Origin: Lactuca virosa
Taxonomy: Eukaryota; Streptophyta; Magnoliopsida; Asterales; Asteraceae
Assembly: GCA_928212115.1 (NCBI GenBank)
Contig: CAKMRJ010005634.1
Coordinates: forward strand, 176,730,974-176,794,973
DNA: 64,000 bases
Reading direction: 5' to 3'
Both the position numbers and the translations under genes were made by a program. The notes below the pieces were generated by a model. It was not told where the DNA came from. It made no database searches and saw nothing but the letters and a program-made list of their open reading frames with translations. This document shows, one piece after another, positions 46,647 to 57,478 of this stretch. Position 1 is the stretch's first letter, and the number at the start of each line of letters is the position of its first letter.

Positions 46647-46880
46647 ATGTTATTGACTCTTATTCAATTTTCGTAATAAATTGTAAGGGATTGTCTGGTT
46701 CAGAAGTGGCATATTTGGGTTGGCGGTACCGACAATACTGCAGGGGGATTGCCCCGAGAACAAGCGGTTGAGGCTTTGGCCTCACATGCAGTTTGAGGAA
46801 GCCGTTTTCCTCCTCCTCCTCCTCCTCCTTCACTCACTCACTCACTCACTCACTCACTCACACACACACACACACACACA

Positions 46881-46920
<40 letters not shown>

Positions 46921-47162
46921 CAATGTTGTTTTATATGTTTTTAATTGAGTGAGTTGGAAAAAATGGTACTTCCATTTGTTGTAGGTTGGAAAAGATGAAA
47001 TAAAAAAAAAGAAAAAAAACGATATGGAGCGAATGTGATAATGGGTTGAGTGAATTGGAAGGAAATCACTCCCTTCTCCCTGAGAGGTAGTTCTTTCATA
47101 TGAGGTTTAAAATGGTCATTTTGGTTCATTTGGTAACATTATGCTTCAGAAGTGGTTACTTT

Positions 47163-47166
<4 letters not shown>
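46647..47166. other. Short unique stretch with compound microsatellite
   Basis: No gene. 46808-46916 is a compound microsatellite: (TCC)n, (CTCA)n, (CA)n, (CT)n in series. Confidence 0.9.

Positions 47167-47220
<54 letters not shown>
47167..47220. repeat. (TA)n at left edge of MULE
   Basis: About 54 bp of TA directly abutting the left TIR. Its counterpart abuts the right TIR at 59597, so the target duplication of the MULE lies inside TA repeats. Confidence 0.9.
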
Positions 47221-47222
<2 letters not shown>

Positions 47223-47638
47223 GAAAATACTAATCTAGCCATTTTTGTTAATTATTTATCAAAAAATAGCCTAAAAATATCACATAGCCAAAAATAGCCC
47301 ACAAAACCGTAGTCAACTTATGGTTGACTACGGTCAACGTGGTTAACTACTGTTTTAGGCCGAAAAGTACTATTTCGTGGTAATGGGCTACTGTTTCACG
47401 GGTCCGTTTACTTTTTCGTGGCCCATTAGCCCAAAGTATAAAATGAAAAAAATTTCAGTTTAGGTCTTTTTTCCTATTGTTTTATTTGGTTTGGCTACTT
47501 TTTTCTCTCAATGGAGCACCTGAAGAACAACCAGGTTTGTCTACTTTTCATCAAAATTTTACCGTGTTTGTGATTAGGAGTAGGTTTTGTATATATGGTT
47601 AAATTTTTTTTGAAAAAAATCGAAAAAAAAAATATAAA

Positions 47639-48040
47639 ACCGTAGGTTTCATACGAAACCTACGGTGTACAAGTGCCAAATGCACAGATTGTGCAGTGTC
47701 GACTTGTACACCTACGGTTTCGTATGAACCGAACGGAATTTTTTTTTCGTTTATTTTTAAATCGATTCAATAGCATCGAAACTTTATTTATTTTGTAGTC
47801 GTATAATTTTTTTTAAAAAAACAAAAAAAAAGGAAACCGTAGGTTTTTTGGAAACCTACGGTGTACAAGCATTTACTGCACAGTTTGTGAAGTAAACATT
47901 TGTAGATCGTAGGTTTCCCAAAAAAATACGGTTTTTTTTAATAAAAAAAAATTATAACTAATAAACATTTGTATCCCCTTGTATGTATCTTATGATTTTT
48001 TGTTGGAAAAAAAATCGTAGGTTTCCTAAAACCTATGGTT
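47639..48040. repeat. MULE left subterminal AAACCGTAGGTTT palindromes
   Basis: AAACCGTAGGTTTC and GAAACCTACGGT face each other at 47639-47668 and again at 47835-47864, each pair followed by GTGTACAAG. Further copies run to 48035. The right end has the same words at 59375-59515. Confidence 0.8.
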
Positions 48041-48547
48041 TTATATATATATTTTTCATTTTTCTTCAAAAAAAAAATTGTTTAAACGTATTTTTAAGGA
48101 TTGTATCCCCCTTGTATGTATGTTATGATTCAATGTTTGCATGTTGTTAAAAATGATGTTATTTTATATGTCTCAATTATAGCATACAATAGCAATGTAC
48201 TATCGATTTGAAAATGTTTTTATGTTTATAATGTGTAGATACTTTGAAGTATACTGTATTGATAAAATAACATTGTGTTTTGGTACTTTCGGGTTTGTAA
48301 TAAAATATGTTATTGTCACACCATTTTCAAAGTACAATGCTAAATTTGGTATACTAGTAGTATAGAAAATACAAAAAAAATGTAGTCAATTAATTTCCTT
48401 TGGTATTTTAAACAAAGTAAATAGAATATATGAAATGATTAAGTCTTATATTGTGTGTTTTCTATAATTGTTTATCAGCTCTTTTTCTTTTATAAAACTT
48501 TATTTAACCTTAATGTTTATTTAATTTTGTAGCTTCCAAACAAAACG

Positions 48548-51012
48548 ATGATGGGTCACTTATCTGTCAAAGCTTCATGCCATGAATTGCATGAAGTTTT
48601 GAGTCGCTTGAACGGACCCGTGCACGATCTTTTTTCAACAACTAGCTTTGGTTACTTGTTGGACCTACCAGCTCAATCCGGAGATGGACTTCTTATTCAT
48701 GGGCTGTTACTGCATATGTTGCGTCCTACTACTGAAACGGACGTCGTTGAACGTCTATATTTTAGATTTTCTAGATGTACACTGTCATTTGGGCCATATG
48801 AGTTTTGTCTTGTGACCGAACTTTACATGGGCCAGTGTCCTACATCAAGGATCGAATTTTCAACCATGTATACACACAGATATGGTGAAAATACATTTCG
48901 GTCCAGAGTCTTCCCATATCGCACGAACACTTCTTTAGTTGTAGAAGATTTAGAGCTCCTTATCTTGAATCAACGGTTCAATGACATATCGGCTCACGAC
49001 GGTGTCTGTGCCATTTTGCTATATATCCTCAATCAATGTTTTTTGGGAAAGGAGCTTAATGATAAAGTCACCAAGGAATTTTTGTGGGTGGTGGAGAACC
49101 TGGATCAATGGAATATGTATTTGTCAATTTAATATTTATAATAAAATACTAATTTTTATACGTTTAACTAATATTTTTTTCTTATAATATAGATTCTCGT
49201 GGGGGAGTTATCTATCGACTAAAACATACCCTAGATTGTCGGGTATGTTTAAGAAATTTGATGATCATATGTCCAACCATCCAACAAAAGTGATTGTGTA
49301 CACACTATCGGGTTTTGTTATTCCTTTGAAGGTATATTTAAGTAATTAAAAAAATATATTTAACAATTTATCGGTTTTTATTTTTTTAAAAATTTTAGTT
49401 AGTGCTAACACTTATAAATTAACGTATATTTATTACAAGATATGGATATGGGAGATGTTCCCAGTAATTCGGGGAAATGCTGCGATACGACGTAATTATT
49501 TATATCCTCGTATATTGCGTTGGTTTCCTATTAGGAGGTTAACTTGGGCGAAAGTTTGCGATGTTTTCGATGTTGGTCAAGACGAGACGCATCAACCCAA
49601 AAAAAAAGATGATTGCCTCAGATGTTGAGTCCTCTACTCCACATTATTTGTCATATATTACTAGTCTGAATTGTGAATCGTCTGAAGTCCCTTCTTCTGT
49701 ACGCTATAACTTTAGAAATGATGTAAGTAAATTTGTAAAAGCAGAATCTAGTATAATAAAAATTTTCAACTATTATTGATATATGAAATAATTTATGTAG
49801 GGGGCATCTTCGTCTCATCCATCATGTGGAAACAGCCAATCTTCCAAGTCTACCGATGGAACTCATACGGTGGGAATTAAATAAAAAACCGCGCGAGAAA
49901 TAATGGCAAGACTTCAATCTTTGGAGGAAGAAATCCGAGGATTGAAAAATAAAGGTGGAACTCGAGACGGTGATGATTTGGAAGAATTTTTTAACGAAGC
50001 TTTTGAGGTATTACTATCAATTTAAATATATATATGATGTATTATTTAATTTTTTTAACGAAACTTTTTATTAATTATTTTTTCATTAAGTGTAGGTGAA
50101 TGAGAATGTGGTTGGTAGTCCACAGAAATCAAATCGAGTAAACGAGGATGAAGATGTTGATAATTCACCATTGTTTGATTCTAGAAAACAAATAGAAATC
50201 GTGAAGGAGGTTATAATTTTTTTTGTATATTAAACTTTTTATTTTATTAAAGTATATTAAAAAAAATTAATATTTTTTTTTTTGTAGAAGAAGAAGAAAA
50301 AGAAGGTTGTTGCTAGCGAGATTGTGGATGCGGAAAATCATATACCCCGGCCTCCTGTTGTGAAAGAAAGTCGTCCGGTTAGGCAATTGAAACATTCTCA
50401 ATATCTTAGCTCCCCATACGTTTCGGTAAGTATGTTAAAAATCATATTTACTATAATTTTATTACTATATGGATAGTTATTGACTACGTATATAATGTAG
50501 GTTCAAAATGCCCCCCAATATCATACATGTGGGGTAATACACAACGAACCACCACCCCCCGTATTTGTCAGCGATCCCCCGACACTTTTATTGGAGCCGT
50601 ATGTGAATCCGGGTTGTAACGCCCCTGCTCTATACATGGGAAACAAACCGACTGTTTTTTTTTAAACATCGGTTATACAATGAAAAAATGGAAGCAAAGT
50701 TTTTGGATCTGCTTTTTTATGCAAGTGAATTGGGATTTTTAGATGAATCGGTATGAAGACATTCCTTTATATTTAAAATTTAAATAATTTAATAAGCTAC
50801 TTACGTTTAAATTAATTTTAAATGCAGCATGTTGACATATGGGGAAGGCTTTTGAATGAGCGGAGACCGAACGATGCTCGATGAACAATCATGCCATCGT
50901 CATTTTTTTGTGCATTTGAGATGTTCCAGTGGGCAGGAAGTGAAATGGGAAATCCGTTTGACCCATTGGATGGATGTAAATCTTGGCTAGAAGTTGACCG
51001 TTTAAGTAAAGA

Positions 51013-51085
<73 letters not shown>

Positions 51086-51565
51086 CAGTCACTTTAATTG
51101 TCATATTACACTAATTAAACGATGTAATATTGCAACGGTTGTGTGTTAAAACATTTTTATTTTCCAATATTCATCAACCCACATCATTGGGTACTTGGCG
51201 AGTTATGGATGGACACGCTGTCGTTGAATTTGTACAACAGCTTCCGATTATTTGGCAACGTGAAGATTATTGATTTTGTGCGGTTTGAAGAGCTTATGGA
51301 CCGCATTCTACTGGAAATTGGCTATTGGAACCACATGGGTTTGCCTGTTCAGAAAGCATCCATCACTGTTACGGATGTTACGAACGTGCCCCAACAAGAA
51401 GGGATGTTTGGAGAGTGCGGTGTATTTATGCTGATGTTCATGGAGCAGCTTGTTTCAGGTCGACCGATTGGTATATCGATGGCACCTGTTGTTGCTGCTA
51501 CTCAGTTTCGCTATAGGATGTCCATGATATATTATGGATCTTCTACACAAGCGATTTTTAGTTAG
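48548..51565 (+). pseudogene. DUF1985 / Ulp1-like cysteine protease gene of the MULE
   Basis: Multi-exon plus-strand gene. Exon 48548-49132 (MMGHLSVKASCHELHEVLSR, SFGPYEFCLVTELYMGQCPT) and 49192-49332 (FSWGSYLSTKTYPRLSGMFK) form DUF1985, usual in these transposon proteins. Linker exons at 49440, 49800, 50095, 50288 and 50500 include a Lys-rich stretch. The C48 (Ulp1/SENP) protease lies at 50827-51565: HHWVLGELWMD gives His and Asp, and QQEGMFGECGVFM gives the oxyanion Gln and nucleophile Cys, so the triad is intact. Damage: a shift in the A-run near 49600, TAA near 49872, TGA near 50881 for an expected Trp. A (TA)n tract at 51017-51083 is intronic. Confidence 0.85.
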
Positions 51566-51783
51566 TCCGAGTTGTATGTTTTTAGTGACATTCAATGTGT
51601 ACTGTTTCATGACGATTGGTTAAGAAAATGTCCCTTAATTATTGAACATAAACAAACTAGCAAGAGCATAGTACATATTATATAGATTAATCATAATAAA
51701 CAAGCAAATATAAAACTTAATACATAGATAAACTCATAAATAATGCATAAACTTACTACTTGATTAATCAATAATTATTAAAT

Positions 51784-52116
51784 TCAAACATCTGGAAAAT
51801 CATTTGGAAAGTTTGCTTTTTCTTGAATCACGCAGTCGTAATTTTTTTGTATGTTTTTGAGAATCTTTTTCATTTTAACATCTTCTTTGTTGGCGTAGTC
51901 TATTGCATCTCGTACCCAAACCCTTGTAGTTTTTATGTCGCGTTCATTGTCTTGAACCGACCTCATTTTAGACCAAATATCGGCTTGTAAGTTATCCCAC
52001 CATTTCCTATCTTCTTCAACGCCTTTAATCTCGTTCTTGATCTCTTCTTCTTTTATTAACATTTGCAATCGCTTCTCTTGTGGCATCAACCTCCATTTTT
52101 CTTGAGAGGTGGACAT
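51784..52116 (-). CDS. Small coiled-coil protein in MULE (110 aa)
   Basis: An intact minus-strand ORF starting MSTSQEKWRLMPQEKRLQML and ending EKANFPNDFPDV. Almost wholly helical and charged, with Trp-rich segments (RKWWDNLQADIW). No known domain recognised. It converges on the Ulp1 gene with a 219-bp gap. The end pattern FPNDFP resembles the end of the plus-strand ORF at 53010-53433 (YPKQFPNLW), suggesting a small protein family. It could be a chance ORF, but the composition and relatives argue otherwise. Confidence 0.55.
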   Translation of the reverse strand: MSTSQEKWRLMPQEKRLQMLIKEEEIKNEIKGVEEDRKWWDNLQADIWSKMRSVQDNERDIKTTRVWVRDAIDYANKEDVKMKKILKNIQKNYDCVIQEKANFPNDFPDV

Positions 52117-52593
52117 GATTGTATGTGTACGACGGTTATAGATTAACCACTAATATATGATTTGTAAATCTCAGACGCATACATTTAAGTCTCTATATAT
52201 AATTTACAATTTAACTACTTTTTTATAGGCTTTGACTACTGTCAAATAGCTTTTGACTACTATATTAGGTGTTGTCATATAGTACCAAGACATTATTCTA
52301 ATTTGACTACATTCTTATAAGATTTGACTACTCTCTACTAGCCATTGGCTACTACCTCATGTGCAGTCTTATCGTACAGTGAAGATTCGACACATGATTG
52401 TTATTTGACTACTTTTTTATAGGTTTTGACTACTGTCTATTAGTGTTTGACTACTATTTTATTCGATTGACTATTTTTTATAGGTTTTGACTACTATCTT
52501 ATAGTCGTTGACTATTATCTAATGTCATATTTAATGTAAATTTGTTATCAATTCAGAAATCAAAGAAACATTAAAAAAAATTGTAGTGTGAAA

Positions 52594-52890
52594 ATGACAG
52601 AAAGATCAGACGAGATGAAAAGGATCCTGGAAAAATTTAATTGGTCATCTCGTCCAACAATAAGCCTCCTTTGGAGTCAAATTCCAATAACGTTTCAACC
52701 AATCCCCCTCCCCACGTCGATCTTCCTATATTAGGGGAGAAGATGGATGAGGAAGTGAAAAAAGTGTTGTTACAAAGAGAAGCTGATGTGGATAAGGCTT
52801 TTGAAGATTATCGTTTCCAACGAAACCTTCTAGACAACTACTGGGGTTATATTGACCGTAAAAGGAATTGGATTAATATGCAACTAACAT
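52594..52890 (+). pseudogene. Small coiled-coil ORF 2 in MULE, frameshifted
   Basis: ATG at 52594 (MTERSDEMKRILEKFNW), then a shift near 52640 into SSNNKPPLESNSNNVST, DLPILGEKMDEEVKKVLLQR and EADVDKAFEDYRFQRNLLDN. The frame runs into a 44-bp direct duplication (52877-52920 repeated at 52955-52999) that has probably replaced its C-terminus. Similar in layout to the next ORF (VDLPILGEKMDEEV versus PDFPLPGNMPDDI). Confidence 0.5.
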
Positions 52891-53009
52891 ACATATTAAA
52901 CGTGATACATTACAACATTCAAACAGTACTTCTATGTTGGTCTCACCCTATTAATATGCAACTAACATACATCTTAAACGTGATACATTACAACATTTAA
53001 AAATTTAGA

Positions 53010-53433
53010 ATGAATTCATCTGAGTTCGGTGTTTGGCATTGTGAAGAAGAAGATTGATATGTTTGTTCCGATAACAACCCAATTCCGGAAGGCCCAGATT
53101 TCCCACTCCCAGGTAACATGCCTGACGACATTTTCCAAGCTATGAAGGCCACTGAAGAAGCCAACGAAAGGGACTCTCAAACTAGTTGCACACTCAACCA
53201 ATGTGCAAACGACGTAGCAGATCAAGTAATTGAAAAAGAAAATTGGATTGCTGAAACTACAAAAAAAAATCAAAGAGGCTAAGAAATGGATTCGAGAGGA
53301 AAATAGGGAGTCTAATATGCTTCAAGCTGAACGGGACCGTCTAACAGATGTTGTTAGAATTAGAGGGGATTTTATCGATCGTGAACAAAATTTGTATCCC
53401 AAACAGTTTCCTAATCTGTGGAAACCAATTTAA
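53010..53433 (+). pseudogene. Small coiled-coil ORF 3 in MULE, broken
   Basis: MNSSEFGVWHCEEED, a stop, then PEGPDFPLPGNMPDDIFQAM, ATEEANERDSQTSC, VIEKENWIAETTKK. A shift in an A-run near 53265 leads into KKIKEAKKWIREENRESNML and DFIDREQNLYPKQFPNLW. Helical, charged. Apparent paralogue of the ORF at 52594 and distant relative of the minus-strand 51784-52116 ORF. Confidence 0.5.
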
Positions 53434-53472
53434 TTATGTTGTGTTTATTATGTCGCAACTTATGTTATTTTA

Positions 53473-54460
53473 TCGTAAGCTAAAAATGACAACTTATGTT
53501 ATTTTATGTCGTTTTTAACAGCACCAAGCATACTTTGGAGGGTAAAAACAAAGATGTATCGATATCGAATTTGAAATCCGGATAATTTCTAACGAAGAAC
53601 TATGTAAAAACAACGTAACCAACATATAAAACATTAAAATCACACTAAAAAACATACTTTTATCGTAAGCTAAAAATGACAACTTATGTTATTTTATGTC
53701 GTTTTTAACAGCACGAAGCATACTTTGGAGGGTAAAACCAATGATGTAACGATATCGAATTTGAAATCCGGATAATTTCCGACGAAGAACTATGTAAAAA
53801 CAACGTAACCAACATATAAAACATTAAAATCACACTAAAAACATATGTTATCGTAAGCTAAAAATGACAACTTATGTTATTTTATGTCGTTTTTAACAGC
53901 ATGAAGCATACTTTGGAGGGTAAAACCAATGATGTAACCATATCGGATTTGAAATCCGGATAATTTCCGACGAAGAACTATGTAAAAATAACGTAACCAA
54001 CATATAAAACATTAAAATCACACTAAAAAACATATGTTATCGTAAGCTAAAAATGGCAACTTATGTCGTTTTTAACAGCACGAAGCATACTTTTGAGGGT
54101 AAAATCAATGATGTAACGATATCGGATTTGAAATTCGGATATTTTCCGACGAAGAACTATGTAAAAACAACGTAACCAACATATAAAACATTAAAATCAC
54201 ACTAAAAAACATATGTTATCGTAAGCTAAAAATGGCAACTTATGTTATTTTATGTCGTTTTTAACAGCACGAAGCATACTTTGGAGGGTAAAACCAATGA
54301 TGTAACGATATCCGATTTGAAATCCGGATATTTTTGGACGAAGAACTATGTAAAAACAACGTAACCAACATATAAAACATGAAAATGAAACTAAAAAACA
54401 TAATTTTATCGTAAGCTAAAAATGACAACTTATGTTATTTTACGTGGTTTTTAACAGCAC
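53473..54460. repeat. 189-bp tandem array (5.3 copies)
   Basis: TCGTAAGCTAAAAATG begins units at 53473, 53663, 53851, 54040, 54219 and 54409 (periods 190, 188, 189, 179, 190). Unit 4 lost about 10 bp. Each unit contains GTCGTTTTTAACAGCA, GATGTAACGATATC and AAATCCGGAT. Conservation between units is high. It lies just downstream of the transposase C-terminus and of coiled-coil ORF 3. Confidence 0.92.
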
Positions 54461-54470
54461 AAACAAATGG

Positions 54471-54645
54471 AAAATATATTACAAAGACAATGGCAAATAC
54501 ATTACAAACATAATATATTTCAAATATATTACAAACACAATGTCAAATATATTACAAACATAATATATAAAAATATATTACAAACAACACACCAAATATA
54601 TTACATAGTCAACGACAAATATATTACATGCATCAATATTTAGAG
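54471..54645. repeat. Short AAATATATTACA repeats
   Basis: About eight AAATATATTACAAACA-type units at 20-35-bp spacing between the 189-bp array and the transposase stop. Confidence 0.75.
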
Positions 54646-54655
54646 GGAATAAATT

Positions 54656-56003
54656 TTACATCGGCAATAAAACAGCCATCAAAGGGTCTGGTATTTCCCA
54701 TTCAGATGGTGGGGGAAGTGGGTGAACGGTTTGTGTCTCGTAGAAGAGCTGAAATACATCAGCATGGTAATATACTTGAACCAAATTAACTATTTCATGC
54801 ATGTTTGAATCACGTGCTGCTGCGATGGCATGACCACATGCTATACCAAGACTGCTCCATTTTCCACATGAACAAGTACGACCGTTAAGTTCTACAACAC
54901 AAGTTGCTTTAAAATCAAATACTTCATACACATATGTCGACATGTGAGACGAGATCTGTTGGGGGATCTGTGTTGCTTGCCAATGAACAGACTTTTGCAT
55001 CCTTCTTTGAACCACCATTTGAGCATACAGTGTTAGTACACCAGTCAAACTCCCTGAAAAATAAATATGGTTAGAAAAGGTTGTTGTACAACCTACTTTA
55101 TTCTTTTATATTGCACCCGAAAATATACATGCCATTATACTTCGTTCAACAAATGTATTTTGCATGTACCCACGAATTCCCTCGATAAGCGCTATTATCG
55201 GTACATTACGATGATTGAGCGATATTACTGAAAAATATTGAGGAACTTCCATGTTGAGTACATTCGAACGGATGTTAGGGAAATAGGCTCTTGCCCATTT
55301 CGGATGACCGATATTCGTAAGCACTTCACGAGCATCAATGTGTAGCCTAGAAAATTTTTGTTCAAAAGTCGACATAGTGTACGATTTTAATGTTATCCAG
55401 AACAAAGTTTCCATTGATCTTCCAGAGCCTACTCTTGTGCGTAAATATTTGTGGAAGCTCTTACAAGTGTAACCATGATAAGAATCAGTGAAAACATTAT
55501 CTACGCAAGAGCCAACAACATCGTACATATTGGATATGAACGCTACTTCCTTACCCTCTCTGAGACATTCGTTTAACCTCATTAGGAACCACGTAGAAGT
55601 TACCACATTATTTTCAACCGTCATACCAAATGCTATAGGGAAAGTCAGATTGTTCCCATCTTTAGCAACCGCTACAAACATTGTTTTTAGGTAGTCGCCT
55701 CTAAGACGGACACTATCTATGTAGAGGACAGGCAAGAAACAATTTACGAATGCATGGACCTGTATTTTTTAAGAGTGCAAAGCAATTAGTTTAAATGTAC
55801 AAATATTAACAAATGTAAAGCAACAAAAGAAATTTGGAAAAGAAATATACCACCCATCCAATAGCCAGAAAACAAGATTGGAAACGATCCATCAAATCCG
55901 TTTTGATGTGAGTGTGAGTATGCGGGTTGGTTCGCCTTAGGTTATAAAGGTATACAGGCAAGTTGTTAAAACTTTCTTCATGGTCACTGTCAGAGAAACT
56001 CAT
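54656..56003 (-). pseudogene. MULE transposase, catalytic core plus SWIM (fragment II)
   Basis: Minus-strand exons. 56003-55855 reads NLPVYLYNLRRTNPHTHTHI then MDRFQSCFLAIG, the segment before the core. 55765-55106 reads VLYIDSVRLRGDYLKTMFVA and DGNNLTFPIAFGMTVENN, the MULE DDE core with its first Asp. The second site reads FISNMYD, Asn where Asp is expected. YHGYTCKSFHKYLR is the C/H motif. 55048-54656 holds the SWIM zinc finger CSCGKWSSLGIACGHAI and PPPSEWEIPDPL. The N-terminal DNA-binding domain is absent. Confidence 0.85.
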
Positions 56004-56118
56004 TTCAAATCACTTGTAAGAGACAATTACCAATTACTTAGTTTGCCTAAGGTTGTCGAGGTAAGGGCATTACCACATGCGGACACATATGTATGTAGGA
56101 GCTATAAAGGCAAGGTCC

Positions 56119-56690
56119 ATAATGTATTGTCTTTTCGAACAGTATATTTGTCGCTTCAAACAGTATCTCCGTGTAAGGTATCTGACAATTGGATACTCTT
56201 TGACATTATTTGACTACGGTTTCAAAGACTTTGACTACTGCTTCGTAGCCTGCATAATGTATTGTCTTTTCGAACAGTATATTTTTCGTTTCAAACAGTA
56301 TCTCCGTGTAAGGGATCTGACAATTGGACTACTATTTCACATTATTTGTCTACAGTTTCATAGACTTTGACTACTGCTTTGTAGCCTGCATAATGTCTTG
56401 TCTTTTCGAACATGTATATTTGTCGTTTCAAACAGTATCTCTGTATAATGTATCTGACAATTGGATACTCTTTCACATTATTTGACTACGGTTTCATAGA
56501 CTTTGACTACTGGTTCGTAGCCTGCATAATGTATTGTCTTTTCGAACAGTATATTTGTCGTTTCAAACAGTATCTCCGTGTAAGGTATCTGACAATTGGA
56601 CTACTTTCTTTCATTATTTGACTACGGTTTCATAGACTTTGATTACTGCTTTGTAGCCTGCATAATGTACTTTCAAACAATACTTATGGG
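56119..56690. repeat. 136-bp tandem array (4.2 copies) with TTTGACTAC
   Basis: CATAATGT begins units at 56119, 56253, 56389, 56525 and 56661 (134, 136, 136, 136 bp). Each unit carries TTTCGAACA, TATCTGACAATTGGA and two TTTGACTAC/TTGACTACTG words. It lies upstream of the Myb-like gene and of transposase fragment II, where a shared promoter would be. Confidence 0.92.
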
Positions 56691-56770
56691 AATCCACCTA
56701 ATTGTATGTCGGTATTTTTTCTTATTTAAGTACTATAAAATTAAAACAAACTAACAAACAAATTTAAAAA

Positions 56771-57199
56771 ATGGCCTCCAATCAAGCAACTTCTTCCAAC
56801 GTAGCTGCTCCATCCAATACTCCAAATCCATGGACGATAAGAGAGGTAATGGTGGTAACACGATGTTGGATGAAAATTTACGATGATGTAACCATGGTTA
56901 ACCCTGATTGCTTTGAAGGTGATGAATGGACCCGCATAACAGCTATGTTTAACCTCTCGTTGGGAGAAGGAAAACACTGAACACAAGAAGATATTATTGG
57001 TAAGTGGATGGATTTAAAGGAAAAAATCACATGGTTCAATCGATGGTATCATCATCTTAAAAACAGGTATAGTTATACAAACAACGACGAAGATCTTTTA
57101 GAAATGGTTAAAGATCATTACATTTTGGAGCACGAGGGAAGTGACGTCGAGTATGAGGATGCATGGATTCTAGTTAAAAATAACAAACATTTCATGTAG
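56771..57199 (+). pseudogene. Myb/SANT-like transposon protein in MULE
   Basis: Starts MASNQATSSNVAAPSNTPNP and continues PWTIREVMVVTRCWMKIYDD, then DEWTRITAMFNLSLGEGKH. A TGA at 56978 interrupts, then TQEDIIGKWMDLKEKITWFN resumes in the same frame. PWT...W...W(T)RI...F and KW..L...I.WF fit the SANT/Myb-like domain usual in PIF/Harbinger ORF1 proteins and in 'glutathione S-transferase T3-like' plant proteins. The C-terminal half is acidic. A Harbinger-type partner protein inside a MULE is unexpected. Confidence 0.65.
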
Positions 57200-57478
57200 A
57201 AGGCACTTTTATGTGAAATGTCTTATGTAATGTTTCCTACGGGTATATCTCTTTTCCAATAATGTTTTATGTTTGTGTTTTATTTTTCATGGAATAAAGT
57301 AGATTTAATTAATAATATCAGAAGTGCAGTTTAATACAAGCAATACAAATTACAAATACGGGAATTCATTACTTTCCTACATTAATCTAAGGACAATTTA
57401 AATCAAATGTGATGTTGAAATCAAAAGTAGGGTACACGCTTTCGTTCTGTGATCCGCTTCCAGATGCAAATTCATCAG

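Noticed and set aside
53473..54460. CRISPR-like regular repeats
   Set aside because: Units are contiguous 189-bp satellites without unique spacers, in a eukaryotic transposon.
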